Source of the DNA: Tetrapyrgos nigripes
Lineage: Eukaryota > Basidiomycota > Agaricomycetes > Agaricales > Campanellaceae
Direction: 5' to 3'
DNA length: 64,000 bases
NCBI GenBank assembly: GCA_013368315.1
Contig: JAACJM010000015.1
Span: 682,001 to 746,000, forward strand
Shown here: positions 1 through 11,425 of the stretch, in pieces
Layout: the number at the start of each line of letters is the position of its first letter
Numbering within the stretch: the first letter of the stretch is position 1
The notes under the pieces: model-generated
Told to the model about the DNA's origin: nothing
The model's input: only the letters and a program-made list of their open reading frames with translations
Database searches by the model: none
Position numbers and translations under genes: made by a program

Positions 1-1262
1 CCAGTGCAGCGAGGCTCGCAGCTATACAAGGTGGCCTGTCTCCCTCTAAACCCGATCCGGAACCGAGTAGAAATGCTACGTCGGTCGCCTCTCCTTCAAA
101 GTCCAGTCGGGAGCCCAATCAAGGAAGGTCGAGGACGTTTCAGGAACCATCTTCTCTAACGAAGCCTGATATTAGCGATTCCAAAAAGGCGCGACTAGCT
201 GCTATTGAAGCTTGCCTTTCTCCCTCAAAGCCAAACCACGCCGCGGTGGCAGAGAATATCAATACCAGAAACTTCCTACCTTCTTCGCCCTCAAAGGCAG
301 CGTCCCCATCACGCGAAACCGTTCCCAGTCCAACTAAATCCTCAGAACCCTCTGCAAACAGCAACAGCAACCCCGTCTCATTCCCCAAACCCAAGCCACC
401 ATCATCACCATCAAAGCAGAAAAGGTTAGCTCTTCTCGAAGAAGGGCTATCCCCAGTAAATTCCACTACTAGTCCCGTCTCATTCCCCAAACCCAAGCCA
501 CCATCATCACCAACGAAGCGGAAACGAATGGAGCTCATCCATGAAGCGCAGTCTCCCATCAGCACCAGTACCAGTCCCGTCTCATTTCCCCAACCCAAGC
601 CGCCATCATCATCGACCAAGCAGCAAAACAAATCAGATCTTATGCAAGAACCTCGATCCCCCGTAAACTCCAGCACTACTAGTCCCCGCAAACCCAAGCC
701 ATTATCCCCGAGAAAGCAGCAAAGACTGGCGTTCATCGAGGAAGGACTATCCCCTTCGAAACCGAAACAAGTAGATCCGAATGTGGAACCGATGCCTAAA
801 TTGGATCTCAGCGGCTCGCGATCATTTTCTAGCACTGGTAGCAAGGGAAAGGGAACTACGACGAAAGGGAAAGGGAAAGGCAGCGATGGATTGTCGGATG
901 AGGTTTGTTCGGACTTGCTTTCGTCGTTTTTACTTTGTTTTGATTGCTTGCTCCTCCAGGACTGGAATGCTTTCGCTGAAGGATGGGACAGGACTCCACA
1001 GCCGTCCTTTCCTCCACCTAAGAAAGCAAGGTCTAGTAGAGAGGTGTGCTAGTTTTCATTCTACCTACTATATACAATCAAAATTGAATTGTAAATCATA
1101 GGTTGCTCATGCACCCCAGGAAACCCAGGAACTAACACAAGAGGTCCGTCTTTTGAGCCGGCTATCTTCCTTGGTTTGCCGTAACTGACCAATTTTACCG
1201 TCATTAAGGATCTAGAAGCGTATGCAGAAGGATGGGATGATGATCTCGACGCACTGAAGTGA
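1..1262 (+). CDS. Ser/Pro/Lys-rich repeat protein, 3' part (unknown function)
   Basis: The reading frame is open from the left edge, so the 5' end lies outside the window. I read exons <1-902, 960-1043, 1102-1143 and 1209-1262, all joined in phase 0, with TGA at 1260-1262. The protein is low-complexity and carries at least six degenerate copies of a short motif of the form R-L-A-x-I/L-E-E-x-L-S-P. It also has a 33-residue (99-bp) tandem repeat, about three copies from 376 to 670, containing FPKPKPPSS. The two terminal exons each carry an A-E-G-W-D motif (FAEGWD and YAEGWD), so the tail is itself duplicated. SP and KxP sites could be kinase targets, but that is inference. I do not recognise the family; no catalytic domain is visible. 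The exon joins are well supported because the intron at 903-959 is a multiple of three and both AEGWD exons align. Confidence 0.6.
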
Positions 1263-1494
1263 TACTATATGTGGCAAGGATTTTTAACATGCTTGTATCG
1301 ATAGTGATACTTATTATCAGTTTGTACACCTCCAACTCTAAACAAGCCAGCGACGGAACCCTGTGCTATTACTCAGTATCTACCTATATTTCAAATCTTG
1401 TCTTAATTTTTGTATGTACAAATGCGCTTTATGCTATTTACTGCTAGCAAATCCGAGCTGCTCTCGTTGCACTTGAATGATATCTTTCTTGTCC

Positions 1495-4197
1495 TCAATA
1501 TACTGGAGGGAATATCTTCTCTTCAATCATCTTGATTTCTGGAAGGAGAGCTTGTCAGTCTCAGATCTTTTCTCTGAAGTTCAAAGAAACTCACGCATAG
1601 CAAGGGCAGAACTATAGAACCGAGACATAGCAAGATTTCCTGGATATCGGGATAAGCAACAAATCAGCGAAAGATGGGACGAAACGCCTACCAAGAGCGA
1701 ACCAAAGTCCTTCCTGTCCGGACGACCTCCAAACTGAGTTCAGCTCTCCCTCTTCGTTCAAACCCCATATTGTATGAAGTTTTTCACGGATTTTTGATCC
1801 ACAAATGGGCGTGATGGAGTTCCTGACGTCTCCAAATCTATGAATCAGAGTGTATGGTGACATGAGCCTACAAAGTATCATAGCCATCGGATAGCCTGAA
1901 CTCACCCTGTAGCAAAGACCACTGCATCTGCGTCGATTTGACTCCCATCTTCGAATTTGATTCCTTGTTCGGTGAAGGCCTGTATCTGACTTCCGTTCTT
2001 CACCTTGACATGCCCGTCAATGATCAATTGACTACACCCCGTATCTAGAAACAAGGGAAAAAATATTCTATGTCACCAGTCATGAAGAGCAAGGGTTAAA
2101 TACAACATACCAAAGTAATAACCTCCTCCACGACCATGGAACAACGCAAACAGACCGTGATCATTAGGCCCAAAATTTGTCTTGAAGTTTGTTTTGGCCA
2201 GCCCGTCTATGATCGGCCTGTGCATGTTCAGGAAATGCATCAACTTAAGACCGAACAATCGTCAGAGTCAATACTAACCGGTCAATCGTCTTGGCTGTAT
2301 GAGGTCCTATGATCTGATTGAGGCGATGAAGAAAAGCGTTGGGCAGGGAGGCGTTCAATCGGTCAGCCAGGTCCGTTGGGAAGAGTTCGTTATAGAGGCC
2401 TGGTAAAATATACATAATGAGTTATGGTTTGTTATAATATGATGCCATCCATGGCTAGCAGGCTCTCACCTTCCAACATCTTCACGATTGCTTTAGATGT
2501 GATGACACAAGTGGACGACCGTTGATACCTTTACCACTGGGAGTGAGCGAATGACAAAAATAGGAAGTTGATTCGCTTACATGGTCACGTCGGCCCCGTT
2601 TTCGTACAGAGTTTGAGCAATGTCATGGCCTAAACCAAGCTTCAACTCCAACGCTAACGAAGGAACGATTTGGTAATGCCAGCATACCTGAATTACATGC
2701 ACCGACAACCAAAACTTTCTTCCCTTTGTAGCTTTTTGCAGACTTGAATTCGGACGAGTGCATCACTCCGCCCTTAAAGGAACTCTGCAATCACATTTCG
2801 TGGTGGTGAAGTGGGTCCTCGATGAGCAGTTAAGAAGAAACAAGTCGACAAACCTGGTTGGGAATTACTGGCATCTTCGGTTGACCTCCCCCGAAGCCAA
2901 CAGCAAAAATGAGATGACGAACGCTGAGCTTTCGTTCTTGGTCACCATGTTTGACGGTGACTTGCCAGATTTTGGTGGAGTCATCGTAGTCTGCTTTCTG
3001 CAGGAGGGCGCTGGTCCATACATTGAGTTCCAGTAGTTCTGCATAGCTCTCGAGGAAGTTTCCGAGCTGATGATGTCTGTTAGAACATACACGAGGCTCG
3101 GCGACAAATACTCACCTTGATGCAGGGCGAAAACATGGGCCATGTTGACGGGAAACTGAGTAATGTCCATAGCGTTAGCCTCGAAGATGCTGGAATTCAA
3201 AATCTACACTAACTTCATGTAAGGAGTTTGATTATACCCTGATTAGAAGGTTCATTGAGGACGATGAAATGAATATACATAATACGCCGCTCGACTCACA
3301 AACCGTGTCATGAGTCTTGAGAGTCTCGTATCGTAGACGCCACTGTGGAGCTCCGGGTCAGCATGAAATCAAATCAGACAAGGAAGAAGCTGACGTTGTC
3401 GCCAACACGCTTGTTCTTGTCAATGACCAAACTCTGAACACCTAGAGCCTTGAGCCTTGCCTGGATGAGACAGAATACAATCAGACCTCGATTCCAGGAG
3501 TGAGGACGTAGACGCACGGCAATCTCGAGACCAGTGTGACCAGCTCCACATATGAGCACAGCGGGGTCTTTTTCGACAAAATTCCTTTCGTGATCTCTGC
3601 GTTCTGACCAAAGTTCGCGATGAGCTGAGAGATCACGAATGCATCCAGCCTACGAGAATGAGAAACTTGGTCAGTGCGGCGGAGGCAATGACACCAAAGA
3701 CTACACACCTTTTCCGGGTAATCCTTGAGAGCATCCAAGCAGCTGAACATAGTATATGCCTTCCAGTCACCCGTGGAAGTAGGAACCAATCTCCCAATCC
3801 CACTGCATTTTCCAACCTTGGTAGCAAAGGTGAAACAAAACTGTATCCATGCAAGATCTGGGATGGGTGTTTGAAGAGAAGGAGCCCGTTGTGGGTCTTT
3901 CGATAGCACAAAGTTATCCGGGTTGACGATGGATAGCCGGGCTTCGAACAAGGCTTTCAAGCCCTGAGCGCCGTGAATGGTTCTGAAATCAGAAGTGAGA
4001 GCTAAGACATCTCTCCAGAATCCATCTTCCGTGAAAAAATCAGTGACGATGGCGGAGTTTTGGCGCTTGATCGCAGAGGAAAATGCTGACAACCACTCTT
4101 CTGCAATCAAAGACGCGTCGACATCAGGTGAAAGTGCAGCATTTAGACGAGTGAGGGTTGGAAATTGAACCTGGGCAGTCGAGTCTGCGGATGACAT
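1495..4197 (-). CDS. Flavin-containing monooxygenase (FMO-like, NTF2-like N-terminus)
   Basis: FAD/NAD(P)H-dependent monooxygenase that would oxygenate a small organic substrate in the cytosol; the substrate is not predictable. From ATG at 4197, the N-terminal 150 residues resemble a SnoaL/NTF2-like domain, as in many fungal members. Then follow the FAD Rossmann motif GAGHTG (about 3530-3545), the FMO signature region FKGG-x-MHSSEF (near 2755-2775), a second nucleotide-binding motif (VLVVGACN, near 2705) and a late V-V-F-A-T-G motif (near 1910-1930). The gene is broken by many short introns. The C-terminus is best read by splicing ...ALAM to QIKMIEEKIFPPVY with stop at 1495-1497, because the QIKxIEE ending is typical of the family; stopping at 1581 without that splice is the alternative. 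Second nucleotide motif has Cys where Gly/Ala is more usual. Exon boundaries are not all fixed. Confidence 0.85.
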
Positions 4198-4911
4198 GAG
4201 CGTCGAGGGAAGAATTGCGGACTGAACCTACACACTCACCTTTTTATGAAAAATAAGTAAGTGGACGCCAAACCAACCGAGCTAGCCACGGAAGCTTAGG
4301 CTAGCCACCTATTGAGCATTTTAAGTTTCATGATCCACAAAGGCGACGTGGTGGAGCACTCTAACTTAAGCCCGAGTTAAGCCCAAGTTAAGCCGTGGAT
4401 CAGTTGGCGAACCTGAACGGAAGCTAGGAGCGCGCTTTAAAGTTTAAGCACGCTCTAGTCTCAGCCGTTTTAGAACAGGCTAAACGACACGGGCTTGACA
4501 AGGACTGCTGTTTGGTTTTTTGTTTGTTCGTTGTATTTTTTGTTTGCTAAAACGGCTGGGTACGAGACTAAGCGCGCTCAGCTTTTTACCTGTCTAGCCA
4601 TGGATAACTTGTATATTAGGTGTTTTTCAGTTGCTTCTCCGCCATATAGGACCAGTAGACATGAAAGCGCTTGCCAGAGCAGACGTGCACCACTGTCAAT
4701 TGATTAATAAGTGCGAACCCGATGGAGGAGGAGGAAGGGTGTATTACCCGGCTAGGACCACGAACTGACTCATACGCCGGGAGGCACCCCGATGTACTTA
4801 GTAATCTAATGAGTAGTATGCACATCATCGCCCCGGGATCAACTCCTTCCAGGGAGGACGAGCTCGCAGTGTGTTTAAACTGCTATAGATCCATCTGGAC
4901 TAGTATGCTTA
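4198..4911. other. Intergenic stretch with imperfect inverted repeat
   Basis: No gene recognised. It holds the likely promoter of the monooxygenase next to 4197. An imperfect inverted repeat links about 4423-4480 (AGCGCGCT ... GTCTCAGCCGTTTTAG) with about 4547-4582 (GCTAAAACGGCT ... AGCGCGCT). Just before it, AAGTTAAGCC-type words are repeated in tandem at 4365-4400. This could be a small decayed MITE, but no target-site duplication was found. Confidence 0.35.
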
Positions 4912-5634
4912 TCAACGTCGATATTCCGATGGTACGAACATGGGTGATTTGTCAAAGATTTGGAGAACTGAATGGACATATTTGGCCGTCAGTGCGTACA
5001 CGTACAGTGGCTGAAATGAGAACAAATCTTCCAAGACCTGCACGCAACCCGCGTGTGTATCCAGTAAGTGCAGTTTCGCACTCAAGTCCAGAGAAGAATA
5101 TACCCGAAGTAGATCCTGTCTGAGTGGGAGAAGGGGCTCATGGGGGCATCTCGGAAGAGCGTGCTCAACGTCTTTTACTTCCAGTTCACAAAAGCGACAT
5201 GAATGTTGCAGATCAGGGACCCGACTCCAGCGTAAACTTTCCACGGCCAGCGGAATATCACTGCATAGCGCTTTGATGAGGGCCTTCCGATGGTGCAACA
5301 TAGCGAATACCAGGTACTGACGCATACACCGAGACTTGTAAACGTAATCAGTTCCTTCAGGATGCCACTCTTTCTGTAGCGGCAACAGCGACTTACTTGG
5401 AGCTTTTTTGGCACATTCCATAAGTGTTATGGCATTATCGACATCCTGAATGTAGTCTGGCAGTGTTTCTGTGGTAATTCGGCAATGCAGACCGTTGTGG
5501 CTTCCACGTAAAAAATTCAGAGGCTTTTCAAGTACTCTCAGGAAAGAAGAGAACCAGGAGTGTGATCTGTAGTGTAGAAGAATAGACTCCTTGACGGCAA
5601 GATGGATAAGTATCAGCCGGCTGCTGAAGAGCAT
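4912..5634 (-). pseudogene. LINE-like retroelement C-terminal remnant (zinc-finger RT tail)
   Basis: An isolated 240-residue open frame with no upstream reverse transcriptase. The region around nt 5130-5200 contains a C-x2-C-x(10)-H-x(4)-C arrangement (CRFC ... EHALPRC), the layout of the zinc-binding segment found after the RNase H/RT part of non-LTR retroelements in fungi. The preceding sequence (HRITTE-like and DYIQDVDNA blocks) resembles the thumb/linker region I know from agaricomycete LINE proteins. The frame is intact but begins in mid-protein, so this is a 5'-truncated copy, as usual for LINE insertions. A captured host zinc-finger gene is less likely. No poly-A tail or target duplication was identified. 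Confidence 0.45.
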
Positions 5635-5821
5635 AAATGTAGAGTCTCAGTGCTCGGTCTACACGTCGCAGGACAATTCCGGTTTCCGTGAATAGGATTG
5701 CTGTTGGAGAAGGAGATGATGGAGGTTGGAAAAGTGCGTAAACGAGGTCCGTGAGAAAGTGGAATTTTTAAAAAAAGGATTACCCCTAGCCCCTATAGCC
5801 AAACTTTGCTCTTTCATCGCA

Positions 5822-7462
5822 ATGACCTACTCCAGCTGTCAAGATAAAAACCAATTCGTACTTCGAGTTGATCTTGAACCAAACTCTAATGACTTGGAAC
5901 AGCTGCGTCTCGGTGTCATCCCAACTCAAGCTCAAGCTATCCAAATTTCCCAGTTCCTTCACGACGCCGCAAACGATTTGCTCGAGCTCGAAGCCAGAGT
6001 GGAAGCCCTTCGGAAACACATGGATCTAAAACGCAGTCTTCTAGCTCCCGTTTACAGACTCCCAGATGATATCCTGGTCGAGATCTTTTCCTACGAATTC
6101 AGCCATTTCCCCGTCGACCGAACCTGCCCAAACAGAGCATTCGTCTCCGTCTGCACTCGTTGGCGAAGAGTTGCCCTATCCACCCCTACACTCTGGGCGA
6201 CGTATGTCATAGATCTATCCCGTATGCAAGACCGGTACAGGGACGGTCTCACCAACATCATGGCGCTGAAACTATACCTCGCTCGCTCGAAAGAGTCTCT
6301 GTTTTCTATATCCTTCGTAGATTCCAGAAACTCCACGAGTATGGGGTATCACTACACATACGATCACTTCCAAGAATTTCTACTTCTTCTCGTGAAGGAG
6401 TTGCATAGATGGAAACATCTAGCTTTCGATAACGTCAATAGCCAGTGGCAGATCCCAGACGCGCTAACTCGATCCATTTTGACTGCTGAGAGTTTCCCAC
6501 AGTTGAGGACGTTTTATTGCTCGTCTGCAGATGTGCCAAAATCAGTACTCGCAGCCATCTTGAAGGGTTCACCGAACCTGAATAGATTAAAGATCCTCAC
6601 CCTTCCCGAGCCTGGGTCCACCCTCATCTCTGCGAATTCTGGGATAACACAGTTGCAGCTTTGGGCTGGTCCATGTAGTGCAATCGACGAGGTCTTCAAA
6701 GCCCCAGAAAGATGTCCGCATCTAGAATCACTCTTCTACCTCCTCAGCGAGGTGGAGAGCAGTGAAGTCTCCTTCCAGCCGCAGATGTTGTACACTGTCC
6801 GAGATTTGACCCTTGAAGTCATAGGGAATCGCGAAATCGTCAACAGAGAGCATAATCTCCTGGCTCGGTTGATGTCCTCTTTCACCCTTCCCTCCTTGAA
6901 AACCCTCACCTTCCGATCCCTCTCCTATCCAGCTTTCACAGCATATTGGCAATGCGATGTATTCGAGGGCTTCTTCCACAGGTCCATGTGCTCTCTGACA
7001 TCTCTCAGACTGCTTAGCATGGGAATCACTGATCTCGACACGGTATCGTTGCTTCAATGCACGCCGACCCTAGTAGAGTTGGAGATATCAGAGGCCCCGG
7101 CTCCTTCCAAACCCTTCGTTACCATACACCTGCTGGAAACTCTACACAGTCTAGATTTTCAAGCAAGTACCCTCATCGATAGCTCGGAGCCTTTGGTTCC
7201 AAAGTTGAAGAGTTTGACTCTGCACGTTCGGGGACCCCATTTTAATGACACAGCATTTGTTGACATGATCTTGTCTCGAAGCGAGTCACGGTCAAATGGT
7301 ATTGAATGTCTTCGGAGTGTTACTCTTCGTCTGGAAGGAAGGCTGATGGAAGGGAAAGCTGCGTATCAGCTCAGGTCGCTCGGGAACATGATGATTGTGA
7401 CTCTGAGTGACGGACAAGTACCTTCTCCGCATAGGCATTGGACTGCTTCATGGATTGAATAG
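5822..7462 (+). CDS. F-box protein with leucine-rich C-terminus
   Basis: Substrate-recognition subunit of an SCF ubiquitin ligase by family. Intronless, 546 residues from the ATG at 5822 (purine at -3); the open frame extends upstream to 5726 without an ATG, so an upstream exon cannot be excluded. A short helical, coiled-coil-like segment (LLELEARVEALRKHM) leads into the F-box core (VYRLPDDILVEIF, nt about 6050-6090), which is the usual architecture of the large agaricomycete F-box family. The remainder is made of irregular leucine-rich repeats (L-x-x-L-x-x-L spacing throughout 6480-7300) that would bind the target. Targets are unknown. A second, clearly distinct member lies at 31276-32874. 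Confidence 0.8.
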   Translation: MTYSSCQDKNQFVLRVDLEPNSNDLEQLRLGVIPTQAQAIQISQFLHDAANDLLELEARVEALRKHMDLKRSLLAPVYRLPDDILVEIFSYEFSHFPVDRTCPNRAFVSVCTRWRRVALSTPTLWATYVIDLSRMQDRYRDGLTNIMALKLYLARSKESLFSISFVDSRNSTSMGYHYTYDHFQEFLLLLVKELHRWKHLAFDNVNSQWQIPDALTRSILTAESFPQLRTFYCSSADVPKSVLAAILKGSPNLNRLKILTLPEPGSTLISANSGITQLQLWAGPCSAIDEVFKAPERCPHLESLFYLLSEVESSEVSFQPQMLYTVRDLTLEVIGNREIVNREHNLLARLMSSFTLPSLKTLTFRSLSYPAFTAYWQCDVFEGFFHRSMCSLTSLRLLSMGITDLDTVSLLQCTPTLVELEISEAPAPSKPFVTIHLLETLHSLDFQASTLIDSSEPLVPKLKSLTLHVRGPHFNDTAFVDMILSRSESRSNGIECLRSVTLRLEGRLMEGKAAYQLRSLGNMMIVTLSDGQVPSPHRHWTASWIE

Positions 7463-8061
7463 AGGATTGCGTTTAGCTCCAAAAAGGAAGGGTTGAAGAT
7501 GCAGATACGACTTCGTATACCCGATTGCTAAAGTCCATTGCGTAGATGGTCGTCTCTTCGTTTCTGTTCTGTTATGAAATCGTCCGATAGCTTGTCTCTA
7601 TTAGTCTACCCTAGACTAGCTTTTTCAGGTTTTTCCATAACCGAAGCCCGATCGAAGAGGAGAAGCACCAATTTGATTTTGGACTTCCAAACTTCCATTT
7701 TCATTTCCTTTCATCGTCGAGCTACCCAGACGCAAATTCAATTTTCAGAGACCTCTTTTCAAGGAGAAAAAAAAACTGACGTCAAATGCAATTGCAACAG
7801 CCAGAGATCAAGCAATAAGAGACCTTCTCTCCCGAATCTAGCTGCGGGCGTCGCTTCCTATAGAGCAGCTTCTAGCTCTTCAACTTTTAGCACCTCGATA
7901 CTCAGTAAACCATATCACGTACCCGCAACAATTGGTTGTTCCGACTACCCATATCAACGGTCATGAGACTCCAATGCACATTGCAAAGGATAGAAAAGGC
8001 CGCAACATCCTGATTCCGGAACACCTTCGAATTCGCCTCCCACCTGCTTGCAGTTCAGACG
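7463..8061. other. Intergenic region / promoter of the 2OG oxygenase
   Basis: About 600 bases between the F-box stop and the oxygenase ATG. It includes open but uninformative frames, an A-rich run at 7769-7780 and no recognisable domain. I see only probable UTR and promoter here. Confidence 0.4.
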
Positions 8062-9436
8062 ATGCCCGTTCCAACGTTTCCACCATTCCCAGACGACGTC
8101 CCGACTCATCCTCTTCTCGTGGTAGACTATCACCTTCTCAAAGCCGGAGACAAGAATGAGATTGACCGTCTCTGGGAAGCTGCGACGGGTTTGGGTTTCT
8201 GGTAGTGAGTATACGTCATTGTCATTGCTGTCTCTACACTGGGAAATGAGACATGCTTATTCCCATTCCTCTCTAGCCTCAAAAACCATGGTACTGAAGA
8301 GGAAGTAAACGCTCTATTCGATTTGGGCGAAGAAACCATGGAACTACCATTGGAAGAGAAGATGAAATACGAGCAAGGAGATGCAGGCTCTTCTTTCGGG
8401 TGCGCATCTACCTCATTCTAACTAGTCTGTATACTACATGAGCTCACCCAAACCCATCTAGTTACAAAGCAGCAGGCGCAAACGCCGTCGACGCCTCCGG
8501 TCTGAAAGACACCATCGAATTCCTCAACGTCGCAAAAGACGACGCACTCGCCTTCCCAAAGGTCGCCAGACGCAGCTACCCTCCAAACGTCAACACCAAA
8601 ATGCCTTCAGTCATTCAACCTTTCGTGCGCAAGTCCGTCGAGATTAATATGACTTTGCTCGGGATTTTTAATGATAAACTCGATCTTCCCGAGGGGACGT
8701 TACAGAAATTGCATTCTTTGGAAGAGTACAGTGGGAGTGAAGCGAGGATTATTAAGAATCCTCCTGGGCTTTCGCCGGAACGGATGGCTATTGGGGCTCA
8801 TACGGATTTTGGGAGTTTGAGCTTTTTGCATAATAGGCTTGGAGGCCTTCAGGTGCTTCCTCCTGGGATTGAGGAGTGGCAGTATGTCAAGGTATGGCTC
8901 AGCCTTCTTTCCAGAAATTCCATCTGACACGCTCTTTGTATGTAGCCTCTTCCTGGCCACGCCATCTGCAACGTCGGTGACGCTCTAGCATTGCTCAGCG
9001 GCGGAACCCTGCATTCCAACATCCACCGTGTCATGTATGCCCCCTCCTGACTCACGAAGTACTTTACTGATGGTGTATAAACTCCTACAGGCCACCACCA
9101 GGTGCTCAAAACCCCCTCACCCGCTGGTCAGCCGTATTCTTCACCCGTCCGGGCAACTCTGTCGTTCTGCGTGCCCTCGTAGATCAGAGTGATTTCATCA
9201 AAAACCGAGTTTCCAAGCAACCCAATCCAGAAAGCTTTGATACTGGTGTGACGAGTCTGGAGTGGTTTACGAGGAGGATTAAGAACCAGAGGCTTAAGAA
9301 TCGGACGGTGAGTTCCCTTTCCCCTGTGTTTCGGGCTACTTCAGTAAACATGACTGGCTCACTATTCTGTCTCATTGTATTTTAGGGTCCGGAGACATGG
9401 TTGGCAAGCAGAGGGACTGAGCAGGGCCGTGCTTGA
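8062..9436 (+). CDS. 2-oxoglutarate/Fe(II)-dependent dioxygenase (DIOX_N + 2OG-FeII_Oxy)
   Basis: Oxidises a small molecule using Fe(II), O2 and 2-oxoglutarate; related to the plant ACC oxidase/gibberellin oxidase type and to isopenicillin N synthase-like fungal enzymes. Exons 8062-8204, 8277-8399, 8462-8891, 8946-9034, 9091-9307 and 9386-9436 splice to 350 residues, with all introns GT-AG. The N-terminal DIOX_N domain includes GFWYLKNHG, formed across intron 1. Iron ligands are HTD (near 8800-8810) and the His of NIHRV (near 9020-9030). The 2-oxoglutarate-binding Arg/Ser are in RWS just after the AT|G splice (near 9121-9130). The length is normal for the family. Substrate unknown. Its 3' end faces the EF-hand gene. 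Confidence 0.9.
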
Positions 9437-9871
9437 GCGCTGCTTGAAGGAATTGGATAGATGATATTACATGGACAACAGCGTATTTTGCTTGCCTTTC
9501 TCTTTCTGTATTGTACTTGTATTTCTGTACGAACAAGTTTTCTGGATGAAGAGACTTGGTCCCGTTCAAGAGTCAGCATTTCAAAAAAGCCGACAATGAA
9601 ATAATCCGTGTCCCCGAAATGCAGCGCGATAATAACGTCTGAAGTCACCGTACCAGACCAGTACAAACTATACCAGTGAACCAAACCAGTACATGCAACT
9701 GCATAAGCTTATCGCTATACACAAATCCACAAAACGACAACCCATTATCCCAACAACAAACGACCTTTCCGGCCGACTGAGAAAGCAAAGGAATAATGAT
9801 ATGTATGCACGTAAACCAAGATTGTGAGGAACGAGGATGTCGAGACAGACGTGGACGGAAGGTCCGAGAAT
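9437..9871. other. Convergent 3' intergenic region
   Basis: Lies between two convergent genes (2OG oxygenase and EF-hand protein). Only 3' UTR-like sequence is visible; no repeat or domain found. Confidence 0.4.
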
Positions 9872-11281
9872 TTAAAAGTCTCCCCAAGAGCGACGGAACT
9901 TGTACTGTAACAACCCTTCCAGTTAGCGCTCAGCAGATGAAAGAAGAGAGTACAAAATCACCTTGTATGGGAGGTTTTTCCTGTTGAAAAAAACAAATGT
10001 CAGGGCCGCAAAGCGATAGCAAAGTAAGCCCACTCACCTCATCCTATCTCCTGGGTTGACAGGAGGAGCATATCCATCCTCACCAACACCCCAAGCTCCC
10101 TTCGCCTCAGCCTCGGCTTTCGCATTTCTAAACCTTACAGCAGGATCCTGCTTCTCAGGTGGCGTCACTCTCGTCACCCGAACATTAGGGGCAGAGGCTG
10201 ATTCACTAGGTGGCTCTTGTCCCTCAACCTGTTCCGCATGAGGATGTTCTGCATCTCCCATAGGTTGTTGTTGTGAACCAGAACCATCTTGAGCAGCTTG
10301 TTCGGCGGCACGTTCAGCTTCTTCGTAAGCTTTCAGGACTTCCTCCACGCTGATTCCTTGGTATGCAGCTTCTTTCTCGGCTTCTTGACGTTCGATCTTT
10401 TCGTGTTGGGCAAAGTGCTCAATGTCCTCGGGGTGGACGTAGGATTCATCGGTTTGGGTTTCGGGTGTTGAGTGGTATTCCTCTGGAATAGGGTTAGAAG
10501 AAGAAGCGAGACATGCTTGAAGTTGAAAAGTGGTGCGCTAACCTTCGTGGTGGAGGAAGAATTCTAGATTCGGAGGGTCAAATTGTGGAGCTCAAGAACG
10601 AAAAGTTGAATACGCACCACTCTCGACATCATAATGGTGCCCTTCAGCACCCATATGGTCAAAGTTGGGCAAGCCGTCCAGTCCAACAGCTTCAAATTCC
10701 TCGGGAGTGACTTTGCCATCCTTGTTGCCATCCAGAATACGGAGAACCTCGCCAACAATGTGGTCTGCTTTCTTTTGGTGTTCTTCGTCATCCTACGTCA
10801 GAGAGAATGTCTGAGTCGATGAACGTGAGGAGGTAGGCTGCTGACGCACCTTGGACTTCTTCTGTGAATACACATGGTGAACACCATAGATAGCCTCTAT
10901 CTCTTCTCTGTCCCAGAAACCATCCCTAAAAGTGCTTGCGTTGGAAACCATAACCAGTCATAGATGGACGCGAAGGGGACTAACCGGTTGAGATCGTGTA
11001 ATTGGAAGAAGCTTCGGAGGTCGAACGAGTCACTAAATAAAATGGTAAGATTAAACATATGCGAGGAGTTCATAGGGAAGGCATAATCACATATGATGCT
11101 CCTTTGCCATCTAGAAAGACAAAATCGTTATAGCAAGCAACATAAGAATGACAACTGGTTCTAAACGTACATGTCTTCTGGCATATTGCTGAATGGTTTC
11201 GCCTTTGGCAGGACCAGATGCTTCGTGTCCTCCGTGCGCTAGGACAACTGATAGAAAAGACAGAAAGGTCACAGTGCGCAT
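9872..11281 (-). CDS. Nucleobindin/Ssp120-like EF-hand secretory-pathway protein
   Basis: Probable calcium-binding protein of the ER/Golgi lumen. From ATG at 11281 a signal peptide (MRTVTFLSFLSVVLAHG) is followed, after splicing, by a conserved block (HHIDSFDLRSFFQLHDLN). Two EF-hand loops follow: DLNRDGFWDREEI and DGNKDGKVTPEEF (near 10725-10760), each with the expected Asp/Asn ligands and terminal Glu. The C-terminal half is acidic, Gln/Glu-rich and coiled-coil-like (EEVLKAYEEAERAAEQ), then a basic end spliced from two small exons with stop at 9872-9874. This order (signal, paired EF-hands, acidic coiled coil) matches yeast Ssp120 and animal nucleobindins. Introns are short, and one small exon carries only MAKEHHI. 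No KDEL/HDEL signal is visible. Confidence 0.85.
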
Positions 11282-11425
11282 GTTGGTAGTACTAGTAGCA
11301 AAATGGTAATCCACGAAATTACTACTCGACGTGTCACATGTGCTTAAAACCAAGCATTTCTCACGCCTCCCTCCTAACTTTAAATAAGTGTTCGATAAAT
11401 TACAAGTCTACATTGCTACAAAATC

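Noticed and set aside
140..844. Minus-strand frame with repeated GLGLGNETGL-like units
   Set aside because: It is the antisense shadow of the 99-bp coding repeats of the plus-strand gene at 1-1262.
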